Source of the DNA: a virus
Strand: one strand, 5' to 3'
IMG/VR virus record: IMGVR_UViG_3300025840_000224
Span: 1 to 25,167 of that record
DNA length: 25,167 bases
Below the pieces are notes generated by a model. The model worked only from the letters and a program-made list of their open reading frames with translations, was not told the origin of the DNA and did not search any database. Positions 16,157-22,949 of the stretch are shown here, one piece after another (within the stretch, counting starts at the first letter, position 1; each line of letters begins with the position of its first letter). Made by a program: the position numbers and the translations under genes.

Positions 16157-16826
16157 ACTTCTTCCTAGAAAGACCATAGGACCGGTGAACTCCTCCGTAC
16201 CGGACCTTCCTTGCGATAGGCATGTCGCCATGTCGCGCTTTTGTTTCAGCATCTTTGATGCCTTGCTGGAACAAACTGCCGTACACCTGCGCGCCCGCGT
16301 AGTCCGTCCACTCTTTGCTTGGCAGACGAAGCAAACGGAACAGCGCTCCATTGATAATGGTGTCTCGGTAGTCGTCCATGATCTCGTTTTCGCATGCTGT
16401 CGAAGTATGCGTTGGCTTCAGCTGCACACGGAGCACAGTGCTAGATACAATGGTTTCGTCTGGGACAGGCACTAGCCAAAACAGCGCCTGCGAGGGCTTC
16501 ACGAAATACTCGGGCTCGCCGCGCTTATCCGCATCCCGCCAGCTGGGTTTACGTTGCTCCAAGAGACCAGTAGATATCGGCTCTAGATCCTTGCCCTTGT
16601 GTACTACCCACAGAACCTTTTCTACTACCGTGTTCGCGGGGGGTTCAAGGTCGTACTCGTACAGCCCCGCTACAGTAGTCACTGGGTCAAGTTCAGCCTG
16701 ATATACCCCCGCCTTTTCACACAGCTCTATCACCGCCGCTCGAATATTGCTTTCGATTAGCGTATCGGGGCACCCCGGCACCATAGGGATGACCTCGGGG
16801 AGTAACGATTCGTAAAGTATCGCCAT
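16137..16826 (-). CDS. Putative tail/head-tail connector protein
   Basis: A 229-residue protein starting directly after the previous stop (TAA-ATG). Features are LLPEVIPMVPGCPDTLIESN at the start, beta-rich PVTTVAGLYEYDLEPPANT, VEKVLWVVHKGKDLEPI, a SQALFWLVPVPDET strand pair, and a helical C-terminal half (MDDYRDTIINGALFRLLRLP). Similar unnamed proteins occur after the adaptor in marine podoviruses. By position it could serve as the short tail tube or nozzle-proximal protein. It is much shorter than T7 gp12 (794) or P22 gp10 (472), so equivalence with those is not supported by size. Confidence 0.63.
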   Translation of the reverse strand: MAILYESLLPEVIPMVPGCPDTLIESNIRAAVIELCEKAGVYQAELDPVTTVAGLYEYDLEPPANTVVEKVLWVVHKGKDLEPISTGLLEQRKPSWRDADKRGEPEYFVKPSQALFWLVPVPDETIVSSTVLRVQLKPTHTSTACENEIMDDYRDTIINGALFRLLRLPSKEWTDYAGAQVYGSLFQQGIKDAETKARHGDMPIARKVRYGGVHRSYGLSRKKYGREIA

Positions 16827-17540
16827 TTACTGAGCCATCATCTGCCCACCGGCAGTCAGATTAGGATTTGAACGTGACTCGGCGTTCGGCGTTGTGATGA
16901 GATCAACCTGCGCTTTGCCTGTTACAGACGCTGTAAATAGCTGGAAATGATTCGCGGCACGCTGGCTGTTACCTGCGTATTCCGCGTCCTTCATGTAAGC
17001 CATATACAGCACGTAGTTCATAACCGCATTGGCATAAATATCTGGGATAGACAGATTGTCGCTTGCGGTGACAGTAGTTGGATTAGCAGAATAGACAATT
17101 TCTATATAAGCACTCCCACTTACGCCGGGGTACACATAAAAATTACGTGGGTCTTGCTCGTCGTACATGTAGTGTTTGACGACAGATCCATGTGCTGCAT
17201 CGCCTGATACAGTCGGGTCGTGCCAATCAGGTGTCTGAGCATCAAGAATCTCGCGCGAAACTAACCGAATAGAACGCTTTCCAGTACCCCCGCTCGCAGC
17301 AGACATGTTACGTACCACGCGCAACAGCCGGTTCCCCGCGCTTGGGATCGACTGCTTTGTTCCAGTGACAAGCGTAATCGTGTCATTAGTGGCAGATGCG
17401 TCGGGCTTTAGCAGCGCTATTTCACGCTGCGCGTCGTTCACCCAAAGAATGAGCTCGGACGTTTCGGGCCACCGGATACCAGTTGTATCCTGCAAGGTAA
17501 CTTGAACTCTATCGATAACACTTGCTACTGAAACGGCCAT
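16827..17540 (-). CDS. Head-tail adaptor protein (DUF6682-like)
   Basis: A 237-residue protein of the phage adaptor type: VIDRVQVTLQDTTGIRWPET, then LILWVNDAQREIALLKPDAS at the N-terminus, a beta-rich centre with LVSREILDAQTPDWHDPTVS and YPGVSGSAYIEIVYSANPT, and a helical hairpin (IYANAVMNYVLYMAYMKDAE). This layout is that of ring proteins that bind the portal from outside, as T7 gp11 and P22 gp4 do. I recall the DUF6682 label for it but cannot confirm. GAGGAAAG precedes the ATG. It follows the small HeH/LEM-like gene by 12 nt. Confidence 0.74.
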   Translation of the reverse strand: MAVSVASVIDRVQVTLQDTTGIRWPETSELILWVNDAQREIALLKPDASATNDTITLVTGTKQSIPSAGNRLLRVVRNMSAASGGTGKRSIRLVSREILDAQTPDWHDPTVSGDAAHGSVVKHYMYDEQDPRNFYVYPGVSGSAYIEIVYSANPTTVTASDNLSIPDIYANAVMNYVLYMAYMKDAEYAGNSQRAANHFQLFTASVTGKAQVDLITTPNAESRSNPNLTAGGQMMAQ

Positions 17541-17552
17541 TATCTTTCCTCG

Positions 17553-17915
17553 TTAAGAATTAAGCGCTTGTTCCCAAGCCTGTTCGCGCTCTTCCGGTGG
17601 GACTGTCCTACCGGCTGCTTTATTTACGACAGCCGCTTTCGGAGTGCCGTCTGATTTAAAGTTGTCAGGGTCAGCTGAATCGATCAGATCATTCATGACT
17701 CCGACTAATGCTTCCTCTTCATCCTTCGTGATTAATGGTTCATCGATCACGACTTCATGGGTGACTAAAGGCTCATCTGCACGTCTTGCACCCATGGTTA
17801 TGGCCTTCAGGCCTATGTCGTCTCCGAGTTCTCGTGGAACCCCGGCTTGGAGTAACACCGCCGTACCACCTAGCGTCGTCACTCGTAAATCTTTGTCGGA
17901 AATCACTTTCATCAC
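17553..17915 (-). CDS. Small capsid-region protein with HeH/LEM-like C-terminus
   Basis: A 120-residue protein (or 119 if the second of two adjacent ATGs is used; AAGGA at 17920-17924 is 7 nt from that one, 4 nt from the first). N-terminal part: KDLRVTTLGGTAVLLQAGVP, a short beta segment typical of small capsid-associated phage proteins. C-terminal part (about 66-115): EEALVGVMNDLIDSADPDNF, then KSDGTPKAAVVNKAAGRTV, and ERE-x-AW, which resembles the HeH/LEM-like helical domain in many phage head proteins. It lies immediately after the capsid gene's terminator and before the adaptor. A head-completion or capsid-decoration role is inferred. Confidence 0.64.
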   Translation of the reverse strand: MMKVISDKDLRVTTLGGTAVLLQAGVPRELGDDIGLKAITMGARRADEPLVTHEVVIDEPLITKDEEEALVGVMNDLIDSADPDNFKSDGTPKAAVVNKAAGRTVPPEEREQAWEQALNS

Positions 17916-17924
17916 TTAATCCTT

Positions 17925-17952
17925 AAAGAAAAACCCCCTCCGAAGAGGGGGT
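17925..17952 (-). terminator. Rho-independent terminator after the capsid gene
   Basis: Reading the minus strand, an 8-bp perfect stem (ACCCCCTC with GAGGGGGT) closes a TTCG tetraloop and is followed by TTTTCTTT. The stem arms are 17945-17952 and 17933-17940, the loop 17941-17944. It begins 9 nt after the capsid stop codon and ends just upstream of the next gene's ribosome-binding site, so it should reduce, not abolish, transcription of the downstream genes relative to capsid. Confidence 0.9.
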
Positions 17953-17960
17953 GATCAGGT

Positions 17961-19106
17961 TTACTGAGCAGTGTCGAGACAGATAACTCCGAAGTCTTCA
18001 ACAGAGCCGTTGTAGTCGCTGTTGTACTTAGGCTTACGCAGGCCGAAGATCTTGCCGATTGAGATACCAGCTTGGTTCTCGTAATCGAAAGTATCTTCTA
18101 CGATCTCTGGGAGACCGATGTCAGCCATGGCGAGCGCTTGAGCACCACAGAACAGCGCGCGTGCACCAACTACGTCAGCGTCAGCACCCCACTTATAGCC
18201 AGCGGCACCAGCGTTACCGGAAGTACCGGTCGTCGCACCTTCGGTTGAGAAGACGTGGCGGAACTCATGGACCATCACACCATCAACCATCAGTGAAGCA
18301 GAGCCTGAGAACAGCTCGTTGTTAGGACCACGAACGCCAGCGTTACGAACGTTAGCGAGGAAGTCAGCGTCAAGCTTCAAGTTAGCCATCTGCTGCGGAG
18401 TGACAAACAGGTGGAACAGCTCCTGATTGCCCTGACCTCGCAGACCACGGATGTAGTTGTCTTTGGCGTAAGCCTTCAACTCTACAATGTGGCGATAGCC
18501 CAGCTTGTCGGTAGCCGTTACAGCCGTGGTATCTCCAGCAACGATGTCGTTACCTGAAATACGGCGGTGACGATTAGCAGTAGGCGCAGATACATCAGAC
18601 GCGTACTCTAGGTCTACCAACTCATGCCCAGCGGATGCTGAAGTGGGGCGCAGACCACCATTCGTCTTGTGCGTGTAAGCAACACCAGACAGCGTCAAGA
18701 ACCCTAGCTGGTCCATGCGGTCAGCCATGGCATACGCCAGCATGTCGCGAGAGGTCTCACGGAAGTTGACGACAGACTTCTGGTCAGCCAGTCGGCCAGC
18801 GATTCGGTTCGCGAAACGCAGCTGATCAAGCTGAATAGTAATGTCGTAGCTTCTGAGAGCTTCTTCATTACCTTCCAGAGTGTTGTCACCAGTGATACCG
18901 TCTCCGGTCATGTCGGCGAGCAAGGTCAATACAGCGCGGGTGCCCTTCTCAGACTTGGTGAGTTCAGTGACTCGCTGGACCATGGCGTTAGAGCCACTAC
19001 CGGCGAACTGGTTAATGAAAGATGCGTTGCGAGCAACACGCCAAAAATCGCGGCTCCATGCTGTTAACTGTTCAGTAGTCAGCGCCGCAAAATTAGTTAA
19101 AGCCAT
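17961..19106 (-). CDS. Major capsid protein (DUF4043 / N4 gp56-like)
   Basis: A 381-residue coat protein. The family pattern lies at residues about 65-141: DMTGDGITGDNTLEGNEEAL, then YDITIQLDQLRFANRIAGRL, DQKSVVNFRETSRDMLAYAM and DRMDQLGFLTLSG. HK97-fold coat proteins of the DUF4043/N4 gp56 group share the G-x-x-G-D-x-x-LEGNEE element and the following Q-rich helix. Later parts include HLFVTPQQMANLKLDADFL and EDTFDYENQAGISIGKIFGL. It has the strongest ribosome-binding site in the window (AGGAGG, 6 nt from ATG), a structured leader of about 250 nt before it and a strong terminator after it, all fitting very high expression. No N-terminal delta domain is evident, matching the separate scaffold gene. 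Confidence 0.9.
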   Translation of the reverse strand: MALTNFAALTTEQLTAWSRDFWRVARNASFINQFAGSGSNAMVQRVTELTKSEKGTRAVLTLLADMTGDGITGDNTLEGNEEALRSYDITIQLDQLRFANRIAGRLADQKSVVNFRETSRDMLAYAMADRMDQLGFLTLSGVAYTHKTNGGLRPTSASAGHELVDLEYASDVSAPTANRHRRISGNDIVAGDTTAVTATDKLGYRHIVELKAYAKDNYIRGLRGQGNQELFHLFVTPQQMANLKLDADFLANVRNAGVRGPNNELFSGSASLMVDGVMVHEFRHVFSTEGATTGTSGNAGAAGYKWGADADVVGARALFCGAQALAMADIGLPEIVEDTFDYENQAGISIGKIFGLRKPKYNSDYNGSVEDFGVICLDTAQ

Positions 19107-19112
19107 GATAGG

Positions 19113-19118
19113 CCTCCT
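19113..19118 (-). promoter_or_regulatory. Consensus ribosome-binding site of the capsid gene
   Basis: The minus strand reads AGGAGG followed by six bases and the ATG at 19106. It is a full match to anti-Shine-Dalgarno; no other start in the window has one as complete at this spacing. Confidence 0.85.
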
Positions 19119-19225
19119 TTTGCGATAAATACGACGGGCATACGCCCACTCATAGCCGACTTATGGAGCGGCTAATCCGTTTCCCCGTATCGTGAGGCGA
19201 CGAACTAGCGCTTATTAGCGAGGCG

Positions 19226-19264
19226 CGACCTCGGCAGGTTTAACGCCTGTGCAGGCGGAGGTCG
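19226..19264. repeat. Inverted repeat in the capsid leader
   Basis: The arms CGACCTC and GAGGTCG are exact complements separated by 25 nt. The interior contains GCCT-GTGC-AGGC, which can fold as a nested 4-bp hairpin. On the plus strand it is followed by TCGGTTTTAA; on the minus strand no T-run follows, so it is not a standard terminator for the phage genes. Confidence 0.6.
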
Positions 19265-19319
19265 GTTTTAACGTGTACGACACGGCCTTCTATCGTTTAG
19301 GCATACGAATCTTAACTAT

Positions 19320-19348
19320 ATATTAGCGCCGGTAATATTTAAGCGCAA
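19320..19348 (-). promoter_or_regulatory. Weak sigma70-like promoter candidate for the capsid gene
   Basis: On the minus strand, TTGCGC (19343-19348) and TAATAT (19320-19325) are separated by exactly 17 nt. The matches to consensus are 3/6 and 4/6, so it is weak and could be chance in an AT-rich stretch. An overlapping TATAGT (19315-19320) offers an alternative -10 box but no good -35 partner. A promoter is expected in this gap because the capsid gene has its own terminator. Confidence 0.25.
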
Positions 19349-19357
19349 GACCTAACG

Positions 19358-19447
19358 CTACTTTGCCGTTTTTTTAGCCTTCGCTTTCTTCTTAGTCGAG
19401 GCTTTCTTCTTGCCGCGCTTTGCGCTGCATGGTTTTCCGTCGTGCAT
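19358..19447 (-). CDS. 29-residue Lys-rich microprotein
   Basis: The frame runs from an ATG at 19447 to a TAG at 19358 and encodes MHDGKPCSAKRGKKK followed by ASTKKKAKAKKTAK: 12 Lys and 1 Arg in 29 residues and a single Cys. The ATG is two bases after the stop of the 103-residue basic gene, and AAGGGAG at good distance lies within that gene's last codons, so translational re-initiation is likely. It lies between head-assembly genes and the capsid leader. A nucleic-acid binding or charge-neutralising role is a guess. Short length means coding status rests on the ribosome-binding site, coupling and biased composition. Confidence 0.58.
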   Translation of the reverse strand: MHDGKPCSAKRGKKKASTKKKAKAKKTAK

Positions 19448-19449
19448 AA

Positions 19450-19761
19450 CTAACTCCCTTTCTTCCACTTGGTTGATGACGACTTCGTCTTACTGGGCGA
19501 CCACTTCACCTTGTCAGCCCAGTAAGCCGCTGAAAGGCAACCTTTGGCTATGTTCTTAGCGTGGCGCGACTTAAACGCCTTGCGCTGCCCAACCGTCTGG
19601 TTGGTTTTGACCCCCTGCTGACCAAAACGTATGGTTTTGACCTTGCCACCACACTTAGCCACAACAATGTGTGACTTAGTGGGATGAGACGGAGTGCGTT
19701 TGGGTTTGTTGTACCCAGACACACCCGCCCTCGCGAGCCGGGAGTCTTTTTTCTCAGCCAT
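19450..19761 (-). CDS. Basic 103-residue protein of a conserved marine-phage family
   Basis: A Lys/Arg-rich protein: MAEKKDSRLARAGVSGYNKP, then KRTPSHPTKSHIVVAKCGGK, VKTIRFGQQGVKT, FKSRHAKNIAKGCLSAAYWA and a DKVKW plus Lys/Ser tail. I recognise this combination from a protein conserved beside capsid genes in many marine phages (I recall the label DUF6321 but cannot confirm it). No catalytic motif or membrane segment. It begins in a one-base TAATG overlap with the scaffold gene. Location between scaffold and capsid, with strong positive charge, points to a DNA- or scaffold-interacting head protein; the role is not known. Confidence 0.75.
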   Translation of the reverse strand: MAEKKDSRLARAGVSGYNKPKRTPSHPTKSHIVVAKCGGKVKTIRFGQQGVKTNQTVGQRKAFKSRHAKNIAKGCLSAAYWADKVKWSPSKTKSSSTKWKKGS

Positions 19762-20774
19762 TACAAAATATCCCCTCGTAATCGTTTGATTGTGGCGTCT
19801 GGCAGAGCGTTAAACTCGTCCTCAGACATGGTGGATACGTCCACGGCCCTTTCGCCCCGCGCGGCAGAACTCTCACCGGGTAATTCGGGCGGCTGTGACT
19901 CTGCAGCCTTCAGTTTTTTGCTCACTTCAGCCCGCTTTTTTGCAACTTCGTCCACAGGCTTCTGTTTCGGCGCAGTTCGTGCATCCAAAGTGCTACTTGT
20001 AGGCTCTGGAGCGGCCAAATCGTTTGTTTTAATGACGAAATTTGCCGCTTTAGTCAACGCATCTACCGCGTCGTAGCCCTGCATGATGAACGCGTCACGC
20101 AAACCGATGACTTCCTGCGTGTAACCCTCGTTATAAGCCTCAGAATTCTGGTCAAATACCGGAAACTGCGCCTCTAACTCGTTTGCAGCCGCTTGTAACG
20201 CTGTAGCTTGTGCGTTGTGCTGCACGGTCTGCTGCATTTTTTCGTTCATATCGAACTCAAGCTGCGCTTTTTCGGCGTTTCGGATCTCTTGGCGGAGCTT
20301 GACCGCGTCTGCTTCCTTGCCATCGAGCACCAAATTCATGTACTCGCGCTCTTTTGAGTCAAAATCGTAAGGATCAGGCGCGTTTGCAGGGGGTTCCTGC
20401 GCTTTTTTCATGTCCTCCAACTGCTTTTGCAGGGCTTTCTGCTTCTGCAACACCTCGTCCAGCCGAGATTTAGGGACCATGTGCTCTTTTTTCTCGGGTT
20501 CTGGCTCGGGTTCTGGCTCAGATTCAGCCTCTGCGACCGGTTCTTCGGTCTCTTCGGCAACTACCTCCTCTTCCTCCTGCTCTTCTTCAGGCGTTTCAGC
20601 CTCCGCAACCGGCTCCTCCTGCTCCTCGGTTTCGGGTTCTTCGGGTTCTGGCTCCTCTTCGCCCAGCCCAAAGTTCATATCTACTGCTTCGACTTCTTCA
20701 GTATCGCGCTCTGCACCGGGCATTACGTCAAATACCGTATCAAACTGCTCTTCAGGGGTTTCTTTCTTAGCCAT
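19761..20774 (-). CDS. Capsid scaffolding protein
   Basis: A 337-residue protein. Residues about 20-95 are extremely acidic and Pro-rich (GEEEPEPEEPETEEQEEPVA, ESEPEPEPEPEKKEH). A coiled-coil segment follows (MVPKSRLDEVLQKQKALQKQ, then LEDMKKAQEPP), then a helical middle (KEREYMNLVLDGKEADAVKL) and a short helical end (MSEDEFNALPDATIKRLRGD). Acidic, coiled-coil composition directly before the capsid gene is characteristic of podovirus scaffolds, which guide coat assembly and then leave the prohead. The C-terminal helix would be the coat-binding part by analogy with P22 and T7 scaffolds. AGGAGA lies 7 nt before the ATG. Confidence 0.85.
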   Translation of the reverse strand: MAKKETPEEQFDTVFDVMPGAERDTEEVEAVDMNFGLGEEEPEPEEPETEEQEEPVAEAETPEEEQEEEEVVAEETEEPVAEAESEPEPEPEPEKKEHMVPKSRLDEVLQKQKALQKQLEDMKKAQEPPANAPDPYDFDSKEREYMNLVLDGKEADAVKLRQEIRNAEKAQLEFDMNEKMQQTVQHNAQATALQAAANELEAQFPVFDQNSEAYNEGYTQEVIGLRDAFIMQGYDAVDALTKAANFVIKTNDLAAPEPTSSTLDARTAPKQKPVDEVAKKRAEVSKKLKAAESQPPELPGESSAARGERAVDVSTMSEDEFNALPDATIKRLRGDIL

Positions 20775-20785
20775 TTTGCAATCTC

Positions 20786-22948
20786 CTATTGATTGTTAGG
20801 CGAGTTAGGGATGTTTACCGGCCCCGGCCTTGCAGACTGCTTCTTAGCAGCGGTCTGCATCGCCGTTGCAGCGATTCGTGTTGCAGCATTAGTCTCCGCC
20901 TGGGACTGACGCGTCTGATTCGTAAGATCCGCCAGATCACGACGCAACTGGAGTTCTTCCATCTTGGTGTCAATCTGACTTTGCAGCTCGGTGAGGCGCA
21001 GCTGCGGCTGTACGTCAGTCATATCCTGTACCTTGGCGATGTTGACCGCCGCGTCGGACTGCAACTTACGGACTTCCGCTTCGAGCTTGGCAATCTCAAG
21101 CTGCAACTGCTGCATAGCCATCTGCTGCTGCATCGCCATAACTTCCGCCTGCTCCGGTGTCGGTGGTTCCTGACCGGTGAGTACACGGATGCGCTTCGCA
21201 AGCTCCTGCTTTCTCGCCAGATGCGAGTATTCAATAATGGCGTCGTCTGGGATGGCGACCCCAACCTGACGCAAGTTAAGCGCCTCGGCAAACTGCACCT
21301 CATCAAACGAGTCGCGCGCGGGCGCGGTGGAGATAACTACGTCGTACTCACCGATAGTCAGGTCATTAATGATCTGCCCTTCGGGTGTCATCTCGTTGAT
21401 GACCATCGGCTCGCGTGGTTTAAGCGGGTCTTCTTCGTTGGTGATCATGATGACGCGCCGCTCTGTGTAGAACGTCTGCACCAAGTCTAAAATCTTCTCG
21501 GCGAGGTACTGTCGAGTCTTACGCAGGTTGTCCAGCGGCACTTGGATCATTATCGCGCCACGGTTCTGCTTGGCCTGAATAGCAACGCCCGATACCTCGG
21601 CACTGTCGGTGCCCAACATCGAATCGTTGATACCACTAATAGCTTTAATATTTAGCGCCGCTTTCTGGCTGATACGATCCAGACCAGTAGGGATCTGGTT
21701 TGGCTGTATCTTCACGGGCGGTGTAGAGCCACGGTTGTACTCAAGTACCAGACCGGTCTCAGCGCCGTGCTCTTCCAAGTCATCGGCTGACATACCCACC
21801 AGCGATCCGCTTTCTACCATCCAGCCACTATTAGCTGTGGTATTAACGATATGCAGCTCTTGGCTGGCTATTTTGTTTAGCTGTTCCTGCGGCGAAAGGA
21901 GGTTACGCACCATACCGAAAGGTCTACCGCGCCTAAAATAAGCAAAGTAAGGCACAATGGTAAAATCGTTATAAGGAGACCAGTCGTCATGAAGTACTAT
22001 TTTGTCGCATGTCACTGTCCATCGGACTTTTCGTTTAACTTTTCGGATTAGGTTTAAGCTGTACTGCTTGGCAAACTTCTTGGCCTTTGCCTCGGACCAT
22101 GGTTCTGGTACATCTCTCGTGTCGCCTGTTTCAGGGTCCACGAAGCACATCACACGGGTCATTCGTTTGTGCTGTCTTTCGATGACCCGAAGCGCCCGCA
22201 CGTTGCGATATTCATCGTCGCCGGGAATACCAGCCCCTAGATAATCGTCAGTACTATCGAGATCGCCATAGCGATTCTCCTCGTACTCAATTGAATCCCG
22301 CCCGTAGCCGTTACCGTTCTCGGCGATGAAACGCAGCTCTTCCGCTTTCTTCTTACCGTAGAGTTCTTCGATCTCATCCAGCGTCATCCACTTCGTTTCG
22401 AAGACTTCGTTCCACGTCTTGGGGTCAGACTCTTTGGCGTCGGGATCAATAAGAATGTCGAGCGGATCTTTGGCGGTGATGCGGATCTCACCTTCGACGT
22501 GGTCGCTGAAATCAATACGAACGTCGAAGTAGCCGCGCCCGTCTAGGATCAAACCGTCGCTGAAGACCTGCTGCTCAACCCAGTCGAGCTTGTTGTTGTC
22601 AGCGATCTGCATGTACAACTTTGTCAGCGTGTGCGCGACCGCTTCGTCGCCGCCACGGCGCGGTTTGAACTGCACATCTGCACGCCGCGTGGACTGTTCG
22701 CCAAGCACCGTGTTTACAGTCGGCAGCACCGTATTAATAGTCAAAGCGGGCCGACCCTCTGCATCTAGTGCAGCTACATCCGACTCATCCCACTGGTCCC
22801 CGCGATAGAAGGCATCGCACTTCTTAGCCATCTCAACGTATTCAAGGTGGCCGTTATCACGGGCGCGAACGTAACGATCCCACTGTTTAGACGAGACCTC
22901 CTGCTGTTCGGCGGGTGTCATCTTCTCCACAGCTTTATAGGTAGCCAT
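20786..22948 (-). CDS. Portal protein, P22 gp1-like
   Basis: A 720-residue portal; the ATG at 22948 is one base after the terminase stop and is preferred to an in-frame GTG three codons upstream. Length is close to P22 gp1 (725). Typical portal segments are visible: CDAFYRGDQWDESDVAALDA, EGRPALTINTVLPTVNTVLG with EQSTRRADVQFKPRR, DPLDILIDPDAKESDPKTWN, SPYNDFTIVPYFAYFRRGRP and FGMVRNLLSPQEQLNKIASQ. The last 120 residues are a Gln-rich coiled coil (MAMQQQMAMQQLQLEIAKLE and following), corresponding to the long C-terminal barrel of P22-type portals. It forms the dodecameric DNA channel at one capsid vertex and docks terminase during packaging. Confidence 0.9.
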   Translation of the reverse strand: MATYKAVEKMTPAEQQEVSSKQWDRYVRARDNGHLEYVEMAKKCDAFYRGDQWDESDVAALDAEGRPALTINTVLPTVNTVLGEQSTRRADVQFKPRRGGDEAVAHTLTKLYMQIADNNKLDWVEQQVFSDGLILDGRGYFDVRIDFSDHVEGEIRITAKDPLDILIDPDAKESDPKTWNEVFETKWMTLDEIEELYGKKKAEELRFIAENGNGYGRDSIEYEENRYGDLDSTDDYLGAGIPGDDEYRNVRALRVIERQHKRMTRVMCFVDPETGDTRDVPEPWSEAKAKKFAKQYSLNLIRKVKRKVRWTVTCDKIVLHDDWSPYNDFTIVPYFAYFRRGRPFGMVRNLLSPQEQLNKIASQELHIVNTTANSGWMVESGSLVGMSADDLEEHGAETGLVLEYNRGSTPPVKIQPNQIPTGLDRISQKAALNIKAISGINDSMLGTDSAEVSGVAIQAKQNRGAIMIQVPLDNLRKTRQYLAEKILDLVQTFYTERRVIMITNEEDPLKPREPMVINEMTPEGQIINDLTIGEYDVVISTAPARDSFDEVQFAEALNLRQVGVAIPDDAIIEYSHLARKQELAKRIRVLTGQEPPTPEQAEVMAMQQQMAMQQLQLEIAKLEAEVRKLQSDAAVNIAKVQDMTDVQPQLRLTELQSQIDTKMEELQLRRDLADLTNQTRQSQAETNAATRIAATAMQTAAKKQSARPGPVNIPNSPNNQ

Positions 22949-22949
22949 A

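Larger units (their letters stand above)
19107..19357 (-). other. Structured leader region upstream of the capsid gene
   Basis: This is the only sizeable non-coding gap in the window (251 nt). It holds a 7-bp inverted repeat (CGACCTC at 19226-19232 with GAGGTCG at 19258-19264) whose 25-nt interior can form its own small hairpin, and a second perfect 5-bp hairpin (19272-19284, CGTGT-ACG-ACACG). No tRNA-like fold and no open frame with a convincing ribosome-binding site is visible. A promoter, processing site or mRNA-stabilising leader for the capsid transcript is plausible. Confidence 0.55.

Noticed and set aside
16157-16351. N-terminal extension of the GNAT-like protein to 16351
   Set aside because: The added 65 residues are Cys/Arg-rich shadow of the overlapping tail gene; the internal ATG has a strong ribosome-binding site and gives the family length.
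19107-19357. tRNA or riboswitch in the capsid leader
   Set aside because: The inverted repeats do not make a cloverleaf, no anticodon arm or T-loop consensus is visible, and no known riboswitch core is recognised.
20789-21490. Plus-strand open frame of 233 codons opposite the portal gene
   Set aside because: It is antisense to conserved portal coding sequence, has Arg/Leu-rich translation typical of reverse-frame shadows, and no neighbouring plus-strand gene.
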